Below, piece after piece: positions 24,661 through 31,607 of a stretch of DNA of 36,814 nt. Source of the stretch: Planctomycetia bacterium (GTDB lineage Bacteria > Planctomycetota > Planctomycetia > Pirellulales > Thermoguttaceae); the NCBI GenBank assembly GCA_030535245.1, contig JAUNBJ010000021.1, positions 1 to 36,814 of the forward strand. The letters run 5' to 3'. A model generated the notes under the pieces. That model did not search any database. It was not told the origin of the DNA and saw only the letters and a program-made list of their open reading frames with translations. A program made the translations under genes and the position numbers. The first letter of the stretch is position 1. Every line of letters begins with the position of its first letter.

Positions 24661-25228
24661 TTTCTACTCCCCTGACGTGACAAAACGCAATTTCGGACCA
24701 TGTGGAAAAAAACATTTTTGAAAAACAAACACCCCCCACTGCAACGCAGAGAATCCTCCATTTTTCCCTTTGTCATTGTAAATTTGAAAATCACTTCATA
24801 AAAATTTTTGCAGTGGAAATGTCAAAAATCTGGCCCATTCTACCCCCCCCCCCAAATGTCAAGGAGTACCCAAACTATATTTTCTATATTTTCAAGGAAA
24901 GTTTATTTCCAGATGTTCCGTCAAGGAAATAAACCTTTGTGGCCATAGTAAAAAGTTTTAGTGCGATCACCACGTTCGCTCTTATAAATATTTATTTTTA
25001 CACAGCACTGGGTGTCGCGGATTCCAATTCCTGCCTTTCTGAAATTTTAAGAAGTAGTATGACGGAGGGGGTTTTCGCTACGTTTTCCGCAACCGTTAAA
25101 ACCCGATATTTCAAATTTTACCAAACAGGGGGACGCGGCAAACACGATAAACGGGGTAGTGAAGTAAGTTTTTGCGTGCTGCGCGGCAGTGTCTCTTTTA
25201 GTAAGTTTTTATTTTTGGAGAGTTTTTA
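24661..25228. other. AT-rich divergent intergenic region
   Basis: 568 bp between the glycan cluster (-) and glgA (+). It is clearly AT-richer than the rest of the window. It holds the candidate G-tract promoter on the - strand, a direct repeat AGTAAGTTTTT (about 25162 and 25199), a TATAAA (24983-24988) that could be a -10 box toward glgA without a good -35, and the glgA ribosome-binding site GGAGAG. A 96-codon GTG frame here (24939-25229) has no ribosome-binding site and is not called. Confidence 0.6.
24837..24862 (-). promoter_or_regulatory. candidate phase-variable promoter with G11 in the spacer
   Basis: On the - strand: TTGACA (24862-24857), TTT, eleven G (24853-24843), TAGAAT (24842-24837). 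The -35 is perfect and the -10 matches five of six bases, but the spacer is 14 bp, 3 bp short of optimal. The spacer is almost entirely the G tract, so a gain of bases would move the promoter toward 17 bp. It points at the methyltransferase/glycosyltransferase cluster. A second TTGACA lies at 24825-24820 on the same strand. Confidence 0.6.
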
Positions 25229-26956
25229 ATGAAAATTCTGATTGCGACCAGTGAAGCGGCTCCGCTGGCCAAGACAGGAGGTTTGGCGGATGTTTGCGGT
25301 GCGTTACCGAAAGCGTTGGCGGCACGGGGACATGAGGTTTCCGTCATTATGCCGGCGTATCGGGCGACGCGAAAATATCCTTCCGAGCCGACGGGGGTGG
25401 CCTTTTGCGTGAAGATTGCCGGACGCGAGGTCTGGGGAACTTACCGCAAGTGCGTGATTCCCCAGATAGGTGTTCCGGTGTATCTGGTGGAGCACGATCA
25501 TTATTATGACCGGTCGGGGCTGTACAACGAGGGGAATCAGGATTACGGCGACAACTGCGAGCGATTTGTGTTTTTTGCACACGCGGTGTTGCAGGCGGTG
25601 AAGCTGTTGGGGTTGCGGCCCGACGTGATTCACGCGAACGACTGGCAGTCGGGGTTGGTTCCGGCACTGTTGAAATGGAAATACGGCCCTGAAGATTCCA
25701 CGACGTATGGGAAGATCAAAACGTTGCACACGATACACAACCTGGCGTATCAGGGGGTGTTCGACGCAGGGTGTATGCCGTTGACGGGGCTGGGCTGGGA
25801 GCATTACAACTGGCAGGAAATGGAGTGCTACGACCGGTTGAATTTTCTGAAAACGGCGTTGGTGTGTTCGGATGGAATTACCACGGTCAGCCCGAATTAC
25901 GCGAAGGAGATCACGACGCCCCAGGGGGGATGTTATCTGGACGGTGTGCTGCGGAGCCGTCAAAACACGTTGTGGGGCATTACAAACGGGATCGACACAG
26001 AGGAATGGAATCCGGAGACCGACCCGTTCCTTCCGGCGAATTTCTCGGCGGACGATTTACGTGGCAAAGCGATCTGCAAGGCGGAGCTTCAGAAGGAGTT
26101 GGGGCTTCCGGAATTGCCGGACGTGCCGCTGGTGGGGTTTGTCGGACGGCTGACGGATCAGAAGGGGGTCGATTTGGCGGTGGAGCTGATGCACCGTCGC
26201 GGTTGCTGGGAAAACACGCAGTGGGTGATTCTGGGAACGGGCGACCCGCGTCTGGAGAACCAGGTTCGGGAACTGATGTGGAAATATCCGAATCGGGTGG
26301 CGGCACGGCTCACGTATTCCAATGAGATGGCACACAAAATCATCGCGGCGAGCGATCTTTTCCTCATGCCGAGCCGATTTGAACCGTGCGGCCTGACGCA
26401 GATGTACAGTCTGCGCTACGGCACGATCCCGGTGGCACACAAGACCGGGGGGTTGGTGGACACGATTGTGGACAGCTCCGACGAAAACATCACGGCAGGC
26501 ACGGCGACAGGGACGCTTTTCAACGACGCGGACATTGGGGGGATCACGTGGGGGGTGGATCGGACGACGTTCCTGCGTCGAGAGTTCCCCCAGGTGTGGG
26601 CGAAGATGCAATACACTGGCATGACGGCCGATTTTTCGTGGGAAACCAGCGCGAAAAAGTACGAGGAAATATACTGTCGGCTCTGCGGGATTACGGTTCC
26701 GTCGGACGCTCCGGCAGACGGTGGGAATGAGGGGAGCGGAAAACCAGAGTCTGAAATATCCTCCGCTTCCGCTTCCCTGACCACCCTGCGAAACGTATCG
26801 CTGACCGTGCAGATGTTCGGTTGGGAAGATACGAAAGAGGAAATTCTATTGCGTCAAATGCGAGAACAGCTTCGGTGGTTGGAGATAAAATACCTTCTTT
26901 CTGGATTTTTGTCCCAAGGGAGGATGCGAAACGGACCTCCGTTTGAGGGATGGTAG
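25229..26956 (+). CDS. glgA: glycogen synthase GlgA
   Basis: Predicted ADP-glucose-dependent glycogen synthase (GT5), making alpha-1,4-glucan in the cytoplasm. The ADP-glucose-binding KTGGLADV lies at residues 15-22; further landmarks are HANDWQSGLVP, KTLHTIHNLAYQG, TTVSPNYAKEI, GITNGIDTEEWNP, VGFVGRLTDQKGVDL, and the C-terminal MPSRFEPCGLTQMYSLRYGT followed by KTGGLVDTI. The core ends near residue 490. The remaining 85 residues are Ser/Glu-rich and then an odd SGFLSQGRMRNGPPFEGW tail not expected in GlgA (normally about 480 residues). GGAGAG lies 6 nt before ATG 25229. Followed by a strong terminator. Codons are G-ending. Confidence 0.93.
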   Translation: MKILIATSEAAPLAKTGGLADVCGALPKALAARGHEVSVIMPAYRATRKYPSEPTGVAFCVKIAGREVWGTYRKCVIPQIGVPVYLVEHDHYYDRSGLYNEGNQDYGDNCERFVFFAHAVLQAVKLLGLRPDVIHANDWQSGLVPALLKWKYGPEDSTTYGKIKTLHTIHNLAYQGVFDAGCMPLTGLGWEHYNWQEMECYDRLNFLKTALVCSDGITTVSPNYAKEITTPQGGCYLDGVLRSRQNTLWGITNGIDTEEWNPETDPFLPANFSADDLRGKAICKAELQKELGLPELPDVPLVGFVGRLTDQKGVDLAVELMHRRGCWENTQWVILGTGDPRLENQVRELMWKYPNRVAARLTYSNEMAHKIIAASDLFLMPSRFEPCGLTQMYSLRYGTIPVAHKTGGLVDTIVDSSDENITAGTATGTLFNDADIGGITWGVDRTTFLRREFPQVWAKMQYTGMTADFSWETSAKKYEEIYCRLCGITVPSDAPADGGNEGSGKPESEISSASASLTTLRNVSLTVQMFGWEDTKEEILLRQMREQLRWLEIKYLLSGFLSQGRMRNGPPFEGW

Positions 26957-26991
26957 CGTAAGAGGGACGTGGGATGGATTCTGCGTCCCCG

Positions 26992-27035
26992 AAAACCCCC
27001 TTTCTTTGTAAGCGGAAAGGGGGTTTTCTGTTTTT
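26992..27035 (+). terminator. strong intrinsic terminator of glgA
   Basis: A perfect 13-bp stem: AAAACCCCCTTTC (26992-27004), a 10-nt loop, and GAAAGGGGGTTTT (27015-27027), followed by CTG and a T5 run (27031-27035). It lies 35 nt after the glgA stop codon. Confidence 0.85.
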
Positions 27036-27085
27036 CCGCCAAGCCCTCCCCCTCTCGCCAGCAGCGGCCTGCACCACCCCCTATC

Positions 27086-27148
27086 TATATCTTCCGGAAC
27101 TACGCTGCGCCCTTCTATATTTTCCGGAACTACGGGCTTGCGCCCTTC
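27086..27148. repeat. two tandem copies of a ~31-bp TTCCGGAA-containing repeat
   Basis: Copy 1 (27086-27115, 30 bp) and copy 2 (27116-27148, 33 bp) share TATAT, TTCCGGAACTACG and GCGCCCTTC; copy 2 has extra bases forming GGGC-TTGC-GCCC. The palindrome TTCCGGAA is central to each. The pair lies between the glgA terminator and a heptamer array, with no gene in the whole 27036-27248 interval. Confidence 0.75.
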
Positions 27149-27170
27149 GTTCACGGCTCCACACACGCCC

Positions 27171-27212
27171 CATTAACCATTAACCATTGACCATTAAATC
27201 ATTAATCATTGT
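27171..27212. repeat. 7-bp tandem array, CATTAAC-type x6
   Basis: Units CATTAAC, CATTAAC, CATTGAC, CATTAAA (plus one T), CATTAAT, CATTGTG. Read on the - strand these are GTTAATG-type, the same family as the TAATGGT array at the right end of the window. It lies upstream of the rpsL promoter. Confidence 0.8.
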
Positions 27213-27248
27213 GCTGAAAAATTAATCGCCAGGGATTTAGCTACCTCC

Positions 27249-27276
27249 TTGACGGAAAATTCGCCTTTGCTATAAT
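27249..27276 (+). promoter_or_regulatory. extended -10 promoter of rpsL-rpsG
   Basis: TTGACG (27249-27254), 16 bp, TATAAT (27271-27276), with TGC directly before the -10 (extended -10). The block TTTGCTATAAT is repeated exactly at the promoter near 31.6 kb. The 5' leader contains GAGGTT...AACCTC (about 27302-27317), which could form a small hairpin. Confidence 0.8.
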
Positions 27277-27350
27277 ACGCTTTTTCATGTTTGTATAAAA
27301 GGAGGTTATTGGAACCTCTTATCCTATCACCATCGTTTGAGGAATTTAGT

Positions 27351-27743
27351 ATGCCTACAATTAACCAACTGGTGCGCAAGAATCGCGTGATGCCGAGAAA
27401 GTTCAGCAAAAGCCCGGTTCTTGACCAAAACCCGCAGAAACGTGGGGTGTGCCTTCAGGTACGCACCATGACGCCGAAAAAGCCGAACTCCGCTTTGCGT
27501 AAGATCACGCGTGTTCGTCTGTCGAACGGCAAAGAAGTGACCGTGTACATTCCGGGCGAAGGCCACAACCTCCAGGAGCACTCGATCGTTCTGGTGCGTG
27601 GCGGTCGTGTCCGTGACCTTCCGGGCGTTCGTTATCAAGTCATTCGTGGTACCCTCGACGCCGCCGGCGTGAAGGGGCGTGGTCAGGCCCGCAGTCGTTA
27701 CGGTGCGAAGAAAAACGCTCCGGCCGCCAAGGGTAAGAAATGA
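27351..27743 (+). CDS. rpsL: 30S ribosomal protein S12
   Basis: 130-residue protein of the 30S decoding centre. Universal segments are visible: [11 protein letters not shown], the loop [21 protein letters not shown] that contacts the A-site helix, and [25 protein letters not shown] and [22 protein letters not shown] (each as part of the conserved core), with a Lys/Ala-rich C-terminus. ATG 27351 is preceded by GAGGA with 7-nt spacing; the frame is open further upstream, but those codons lie within the leader. It is the first gene of a reduced str operon: rpsG follows after 187 nt, and fusA and tuf are not next. Confidence 0.97.
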   Translation: MPTINQLVRKNRVMPRKFSKSPVLDQNPQKRGVCLQVRTMTPKKPNSALRKITRVRLSNGKEVTVYIPGEGHNLQEHSIVLVRGGRVRDLPGVRYQVIRGTLDAAGVKGRGQARSRYGAKKNAPAAKGKK

Positions 27744-27930
27744 CGTTGTTTCGTCGTTCCTCGCGAAAGTCTGAAGGGGACGGCTGTGAGTAATGAAGCC
27801 TCTGGCGTGGCGCGGCACGGGTCGGGCTGCATGCTTCATGAACAGATGGAAGCGGTCGTCGGAATTTATCACATCGTGAACAGGAACGTTTCATTCGTAT
27901 TCACCAATTACCAAAATAACAGAGGATAAA
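27744..27930 (+). promoter_or_regulatory. structured rpsL-rpsG intercistronic region
   Basis: 187 nt without a gene, long for a ribosomal operon. It contains a 7-bp stem ATGAAGC (27793-27799) / GCTTCAT (27833-27839) that encloses a smaller CGTG/CACG stem, plus unpaired GC-rich sequence. In E. coli the S12-S7 intercistronic region is the S7 autoregulatory target; a similar role is inferred from position and structure only. Confidence 0.4.
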
Positions 27931-28401
27931 ATGGGTCGTATTACAGCAAGTCGCAAACAACTCGTCGGGGATCCGGTCTACGGGTCGCTGCTGGCCAGTA
28001 AATTCATCAACTGCATGATGTACGATGGCAAGAAAAGTGTCGCTCAGGAAGTGTTCTACGGAGCATTGGACGAGATTGCCAAAAAAGTGACGGACAAACC
28101 GTCGATCGAAGTGTTCACACAGGCGATCGAAAACGTGAAGCCGAACATCGAAGTTCGTTCCAAGCGCGTCGGTGGTGCCAGCTATCAGGTGCCGATGCAG
28201 GTCAACCGCGTGCGTCAGCAGTCGCTGGCCATCCGCTGGATTCTGGGTGCCGTTCGAGATAAGAAGGGTTTGCCCGCCTCCAAAAAGCTGGCCAACGAAA
28301 TCCTGGCCGCCTACAACAAAGAAGGAACCGCCATTACGAAGCGTGAAAACGTCCACCGTATGGCCGAAGCCAACAAGGCGTTCGCCCACTTCGCGTGGTG
28401 A
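27931..28401 (+). CDS. rpsG: 30S ribosomal protein S7
   Basis: 156 residues, the normal length. S7 starts assembly of the 30S head and contacts 16S rRNA and E-site tRNA. Conserved stretches are [57 protein letters not shown], and [20 protein letters not shown] followed by [15 protein letters not shown] precedes ATG 27931. A strong terminator follows 25 nt after the stop codon, closing the operon. Confidence 0.97.
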   Translation: MGRITASRKQLVGDPVYGSLLASKFINCMMYDGKKSVAQEVFYGALDEIAKKVTDKPSIEVFTQAIENVKPNIEVRSKRVGGASYQVPMQVNRVRQQSLAIRWILGAVRDKKGLPASKKLANEILAAYNKEGTAITKRENVHRMAEANKAFAHFAW

Positions 28402-28425
28402 GTTCGTCCGGATTTTTCCAAAACA

Positions 28426-28461
28426 AAAGCCATGGTTTTCCTCGGAAGCCATGGCTTTTTT
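28426..28461 (+). terminator. intrinsic terminator of rpsG
   Basis: A 10-bp stem, AAAGCCATGG (28426-28435) with CCATGGCTTT (28449-28458), a 13-nt loop and six T residues (28456-28461). Confidence 0.9.
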
Positions 28462-28476
28462 CATGCCCTGAGCTGG

Positions 28477-28518
28477 CAGTTGGTAATTGGTAATTGATAA
28501 TTGGTAATTGGTAATTAT
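28477..28518. repeat. 7-bp tandem array, TAATTGG-type x6
   Basis: Units CAGTTGG, TAATTGG, TAATTGA, TAATTGG, TAATTGG, TAATTAT. It begins 15 nt after the rpsG terminator and borders the left arm of the inverted-repeat element at 28521. Confidence 0.85.
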
Positions 28519-28520
28519 TC

Positions 28521-28634
28521 TGGTTCGGGCTTTTTTCTTGAATGGTGAGGGGGGCACCAGTAAAACACCAGATTCTTGAATCCACCCGTTGGAGCTTAGG
28601 CGGAAGTACACCACCACCCCAACGGCCCGAACCA
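28521..28634. other. 114-bp inverted-repeat element flanked by opposed heptamer arrays
   Basis: Perfect 10-bp ends TGGTTCGGGC (28521-28530) and GCCCGAACCA (28625-28634). Three smaller stems lie inside: GGTG/CACC (28544-28547/28555-28558), GATTC-TT-GAATC (28571-28582) and CCGTTGG/CCAACGG (28586-28592/28619-28625). Taken as RNA this would be a multibranched fold; taken as DNA it looks like a small non-autonomous repeat element. No coding frame of note. Confidence 0.6.
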
Positions 28635-28637
28635 AGC

Positions 28638-28658
28638 CAATTATCAATTATCAATTCA
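28638..28658. repeat. 7-bp tandem array, CAATTAT x3 (inverted orientation)
   Basis: Units CAATTAT, CAATTAT, CAATTCA; the reverse complement is TAATTG-type, so this array faces the one at 28477-28518 across the inverted-repeat element. It ends 18 nt past the stop codon of the MMPL gene (28677, - strand). Confidence 0.8.
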
Positions 28659-28676
28659 AACGTTGTTTCGTAAAGG

Positions 28677-31403
28677 TCAATCCTGCGTCACTTCTTTGCC
28701 TTTGGAGAAGATACGTCCGCCGCTGACAATGAGGATGGAAGGCAGGTAAATCATGTCTCCGAACAGGGCCATGAACATCAGGATGAGCATCATCACGCCG
28801 AAGTAAAGGGTCGGGGTGAAGGTGCTAAACGCGAACACGGAAAGTCCGAAAGCGGAAATCAGCGTGGTCTGGGTCATGGCGGTGGCACACCGACGGTATG
28901 CGGAAAGGGCCGCTTCGTGGTGGTGCAATCCTTCGTCCAGAGCACGTCGGTACCAGGTCAGGTAGTGGATGGTATCGTCGGTTGCAATTCCAAGTGCCAC
29001 GGACGCAGTCATCATGGCTCCCAAATCGCAAAGGATTCCAAACCAGCCCATGAAGCCAAACACCACGGCAATGGGGAAGATGTTGGGAATCATCGAAACG
29101 AAACCTCCCCAGAAATTCCGCAGCATGATCATCATGACGATGGAGATGGTCACAAACGCAAGCAGGATGCTTTGGTAAAGGCTCCGCATGAGTTCATGCT
29201 GCGTTTTGTACACAAGGGGGACGGAACCGGTGTAAATTGCCTCGACCCCCTTGCAGCCGGGCTGGTCGGAAGCGACATGTTGGGCGACGACCGGGTCGAT
29301 GACTTTGCGAAGATCGTTGACGAAGTAGCCGTAGTCCAAATCGGTCAACGCCCAGACGCGGCACGTAACCCGCCAAAGTTCGTCTCCATGGTTGATCTGC
29401 CAACGAAAAACCTTGTCTTCGAGATACGCGATCTGTTCGTCGGTCAGCTTTTTATCCTGCGTGATTTCCTCGATTTTTTCCCGAAGGTTTTCGAGAGAAT
29501 TGATCCCCAGCAGATGGAGGTGCTCGACAATCGTCCCCTCCAACCCCAGCTCCTCCAACGAGGGACTGGTGCGATCAAGCCCCTTTTCGGCGGCGGCGAG
29601 TTTGTATTTTTTCTCGGCCGCCTTGAGGTCGTAATTGACGTACTCCGTCAGTTTGGAGTAATTCGACGCCAGACGCCGATTGAGTGTCCGGTCCCGAATA
29701 CTGCTTCCGGGGGTGAGGTCGGGGGTCATGGAAACGGTCGACAGCACGCCGCCGATTTCCTTGTGGGCTTTCGCGGCGGTGGAAATTTTCTCGATGAGCC
29801 GCAGACGTTCCAGCATCGATTCGGTGTTGATTTCGTTGTCGAAGCGAATGACGACTTCCATGGGAACCAGCGGGCCAAGCGTCTTTTCCAGCCACGAATA
29901 ATCCCGAATGATGGACGTATCGCTTTTGAAAAAATTCATCAGCTTGACGGACGGCTGGATGTGTGGAATCCCGGCAAATCCGGCTAAAAGGATGAGGGTG
30001 CAGAACGTTAAAACGGTTTTCGGACGGTAAACGACAAACGTTCCGAGTTTTTGCCAGCTCTGCCCGATCACCTCTTTTCGTTTTTTCTGAGTTCCGTCCG
30101 CATTCAACATTTTGGAAACGAATTTCCGTGAGGGGAAAAGCTGAAGACATGCCGGAATGTACAGGAACAGGATCAGAAGCGACAAAATCACGCCGATTCC
30201 AGAATACAGACCGAAGCGGTAAATGGGGCCGAGGTTGCTTGTCATCAACGAAAACAACCCCAACGAGGTGGTGGAGGAGGAGACAATCATCGGCACAAAC
30301 GCCATGCGAAGCGCCCGTTCCGGAGCACCACGGAACCCCCCTTCTTCTTCGAGGGCGTCGTGGTAATAATTAATGAAGTGAATCGCCCCGGACATGGTTA
30401 GAACGTACACCAGGGGGGGCATGGAAAGCATGATCGCGTCGGTTTCCGAGCCGGAGAAGCACATGAACGCCATGGCATACCCGGTGGAAAAAAGTGCAGC
30501 GGTAAACACGATACAGACCAGCCGAACGCTCCGCAGGCAAAGGATGGCAATCGTCAGGCCCACCACGGCGGCCATCCATGCCAGCCGCAGAAGGGTGCGG
30601 TTTCCTTCGACGTCGATCGCGATATTATCGACCGGAGGGCCTCCCAAATGAAGCTGCGAGGGTTGTAGTCCCGGAAGCTCGATCAGGTCGTCTGAGGGGA
30701 TTTCGGCTTTCTTTTTTTCCGTTTCGGTAGGTTTTACCGGAATGGGGAATTTGTTCTGTCGTTCCAAAAACGTTTTGGGTTCGACGCCGACAGGTTGTTT
30801 GGCAAGATTTTTTTGAATTTCATCAACGGCGGCAAGCTGGTCCGGGGTGAGTTTGCTTTTCTGAAACACAAACGGTTGACGTGCCAGGCGATAAATTTCA
30901 CTGACGGCCCCTTTGAGGTTTTCGCCTTCGCTGCCGGGTCGCAGATGAATCAGGACGCCGGTATGTTCTTTATCCATGCCGATGAGGGAACCTTTGAGCC
31001 GTTCGATAGCCTGTTCGCGGGTCATGGAGGAATAGTTATCGAGCATTTCGTCGATCAGATCGGAACCGGACATGATTTTCTCATAGTACCGGAGGTTGTA
31101 ATCGTCCTGGAGGACGTTCCCGGAATCATCGCGACGTGGAAGAAGGCGATGTTTCATCACCGCCATGCGGGGGTCGTTCAGAGAACAGTTCTCCCAGCTC
31201 ATGAGGATGAACTGCTCCATTTTGAAGTTGTCCTGAAACCAGCGGTGCATGGCGGTTTCGGGCGTTCCATCCGGCAACCATTCCTTGATATTATTACGAA
31301 TGTTTTCCAACGAACGTTTCACGCCGGTCGCCATGATGGGGAGCGAAAACGCGACGAGAATTAAAATCCAAATCGCGTATTTTTCATAAAAAGTCTTTTT
31401 CAT
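28677..31403 (-). CDS. MMPL/RND-type membrane exporter
   Basis: 908 residues with the duplicated RND architecture: TM1 (about 10-28), a long periplasmic loop (about 30-275), a five-helix bundle (LLRLAWMAAVVGLTIAILCL onward to about 430), then a second TM, periplasmic loop and helix bundle ending near the C-terminus. The sterol-sensing-like stretch with AIHFINYYHDAL and the second-half SVALGIATDDTIHYLTWYRRAL fit MMPL/HpnN-type transporters, which move lipids or hopanoids using proton flow. The start was set at ATG 31401-31403 (MKKTFYEKY) because the upstream codons are unlikely; the ribosome-binding site AAGGA is 12 nt away, rather far. No adaptor gene is adjacent. Divergent from the glycosylhydrolase-like gene. 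Confidence 0.88.
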   Translation of the reverse strand: MKKTFYEKYAIWILILVAFSLPIMATGVKRSLENIRNNIKEWLPDGTPETAMHRWFQDNFKMEQFILMSWENCSLNDPRMAVMKHRLLPRRDDSGNVLQDDYNLRYYEKIMSGSDLIDEMLDNYSSMTREQAIERLKGSLIGMDKEHTGVLIHLRPGSEGENLKGAVSEIYRLARQPFVFQKSKLTPDQLAAVDEIQKNLAKQPVGVEPKTFLERQNKFPIPVKPTETEKKKAEIPSDDLIELPGLQPSQLHLGGPPVDNIAIDVEGNRTLLRLAWMAAVVGLTIAILCLRSVRLVCIVFTAALFSTGYAMAFMCFSGSETDAIMLSMPPLVYVLTMSGAIHFINYYHDALEEEGGFRGAPERALRMAFVPMIVSSSTTSLGLFSLMTSNLGPIYRFGLYSGIGVILSLLILFLYIPACLQLFPSRKFVSKMLNADGTQKKRKEVIGQSWQKLGTFVVYRPKTVLTFCTLILLAGFAGIPHIQPSVKLMNFFKSDTSIIRDYSWLEKTLGPLVPMEVVIRFDNEINTESMLERLRLIEKISTAAKAHKEIGGVLSTVSMTPDLTPGSSIRDRTLNRRLASNYSKLTEYVNYDLKAAEKKYKLAAAEKGLDRTSPSLEELGLEGTIVEHLHLLGINSLENLREKIEEITQDKKLTDEQIAYLEDKVFRWQINHGDELWRVTCRVWALTDLDYGYFVNDLRKVIDPVVAQHVASDQPGCKGVEAIYTGSVPLVYKTQHELMRSLYQSILLAFVTISIVMMIMLRNFWGGFVSMIPNIFPIAVVFGFMGWFGILCDLGAMMTASVALGIATDDTIHYLTWYRRALDEGLHHHEAALSAYRRCATAMTQTTLISAFGLSVFAFSTFTPTLYFGVMMLILMFMALFGDMIYLPSILIVSGGRIFSKGKEVTQD

Positions 31404-31447
31404 GGGGGGATACCATCCTTTCCGAATTTTTCCAACAACTACCCGCA

Positions 31448-31476
31448 AATATACCATTTTCAGAGAAATCCGTCTA
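31448..31476 (-). promoter_or_regulatory. promoter of the MMPL exporter gene
   Basis: On the - strand TAGACG (31476-31471), 17 bp, TATATT (31453-31448), with TGG before the -10 (extended -10). The boxes match four and five of six consensus bases. The transcript would start near 31441, about 38 nt before the start codon. Confidence 0.5.
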
Positions 31477-31572
31477 TCGGAAAACGGCGAAAAACCCGGA
31501 AAAGAGGGAGAAAAGTGGGAAGGCTACGAAGCCTGTTCCGGTTAAGGCAAAGAGGAAACACCGGGATTCGTC

Positions 31573-31601
31573 TTGCGGCCTTTTCCCGCTTTTGCTATAA
31601 T
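31573..31601 (+). promoter_or_regulatory. extended -10 promoter placed for leaderless transcription
   Basis: TTGCGG (31573-31578), 17 bp, TATAAT (31596-31601), preceded by TGC. The eleven bases TTTGCTATAAT equal those of the rpsL promoter. The ATG of the downstream gene begins at 31608, six bases after the -10, where transcription is expected to start, and no ribosome-binding site is present. Confidence 0.65.
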
Positions 31602-31607
31602 CCCCGC

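Noticed and set aside
24939..25229. 96-codon + frame ahead of glgA
   Set aside because: GTG start without a ribosome-binding site, in AT-rich intergenic DNA, no recognisable features.
28521..28634. tRNA or tRNA remnant in the inverted-repeat element
   Set aside because: GGTTCGGGC recalls a T-arm, but no acceptor stem, anticodon arm or CCA arrangement can be drawn.
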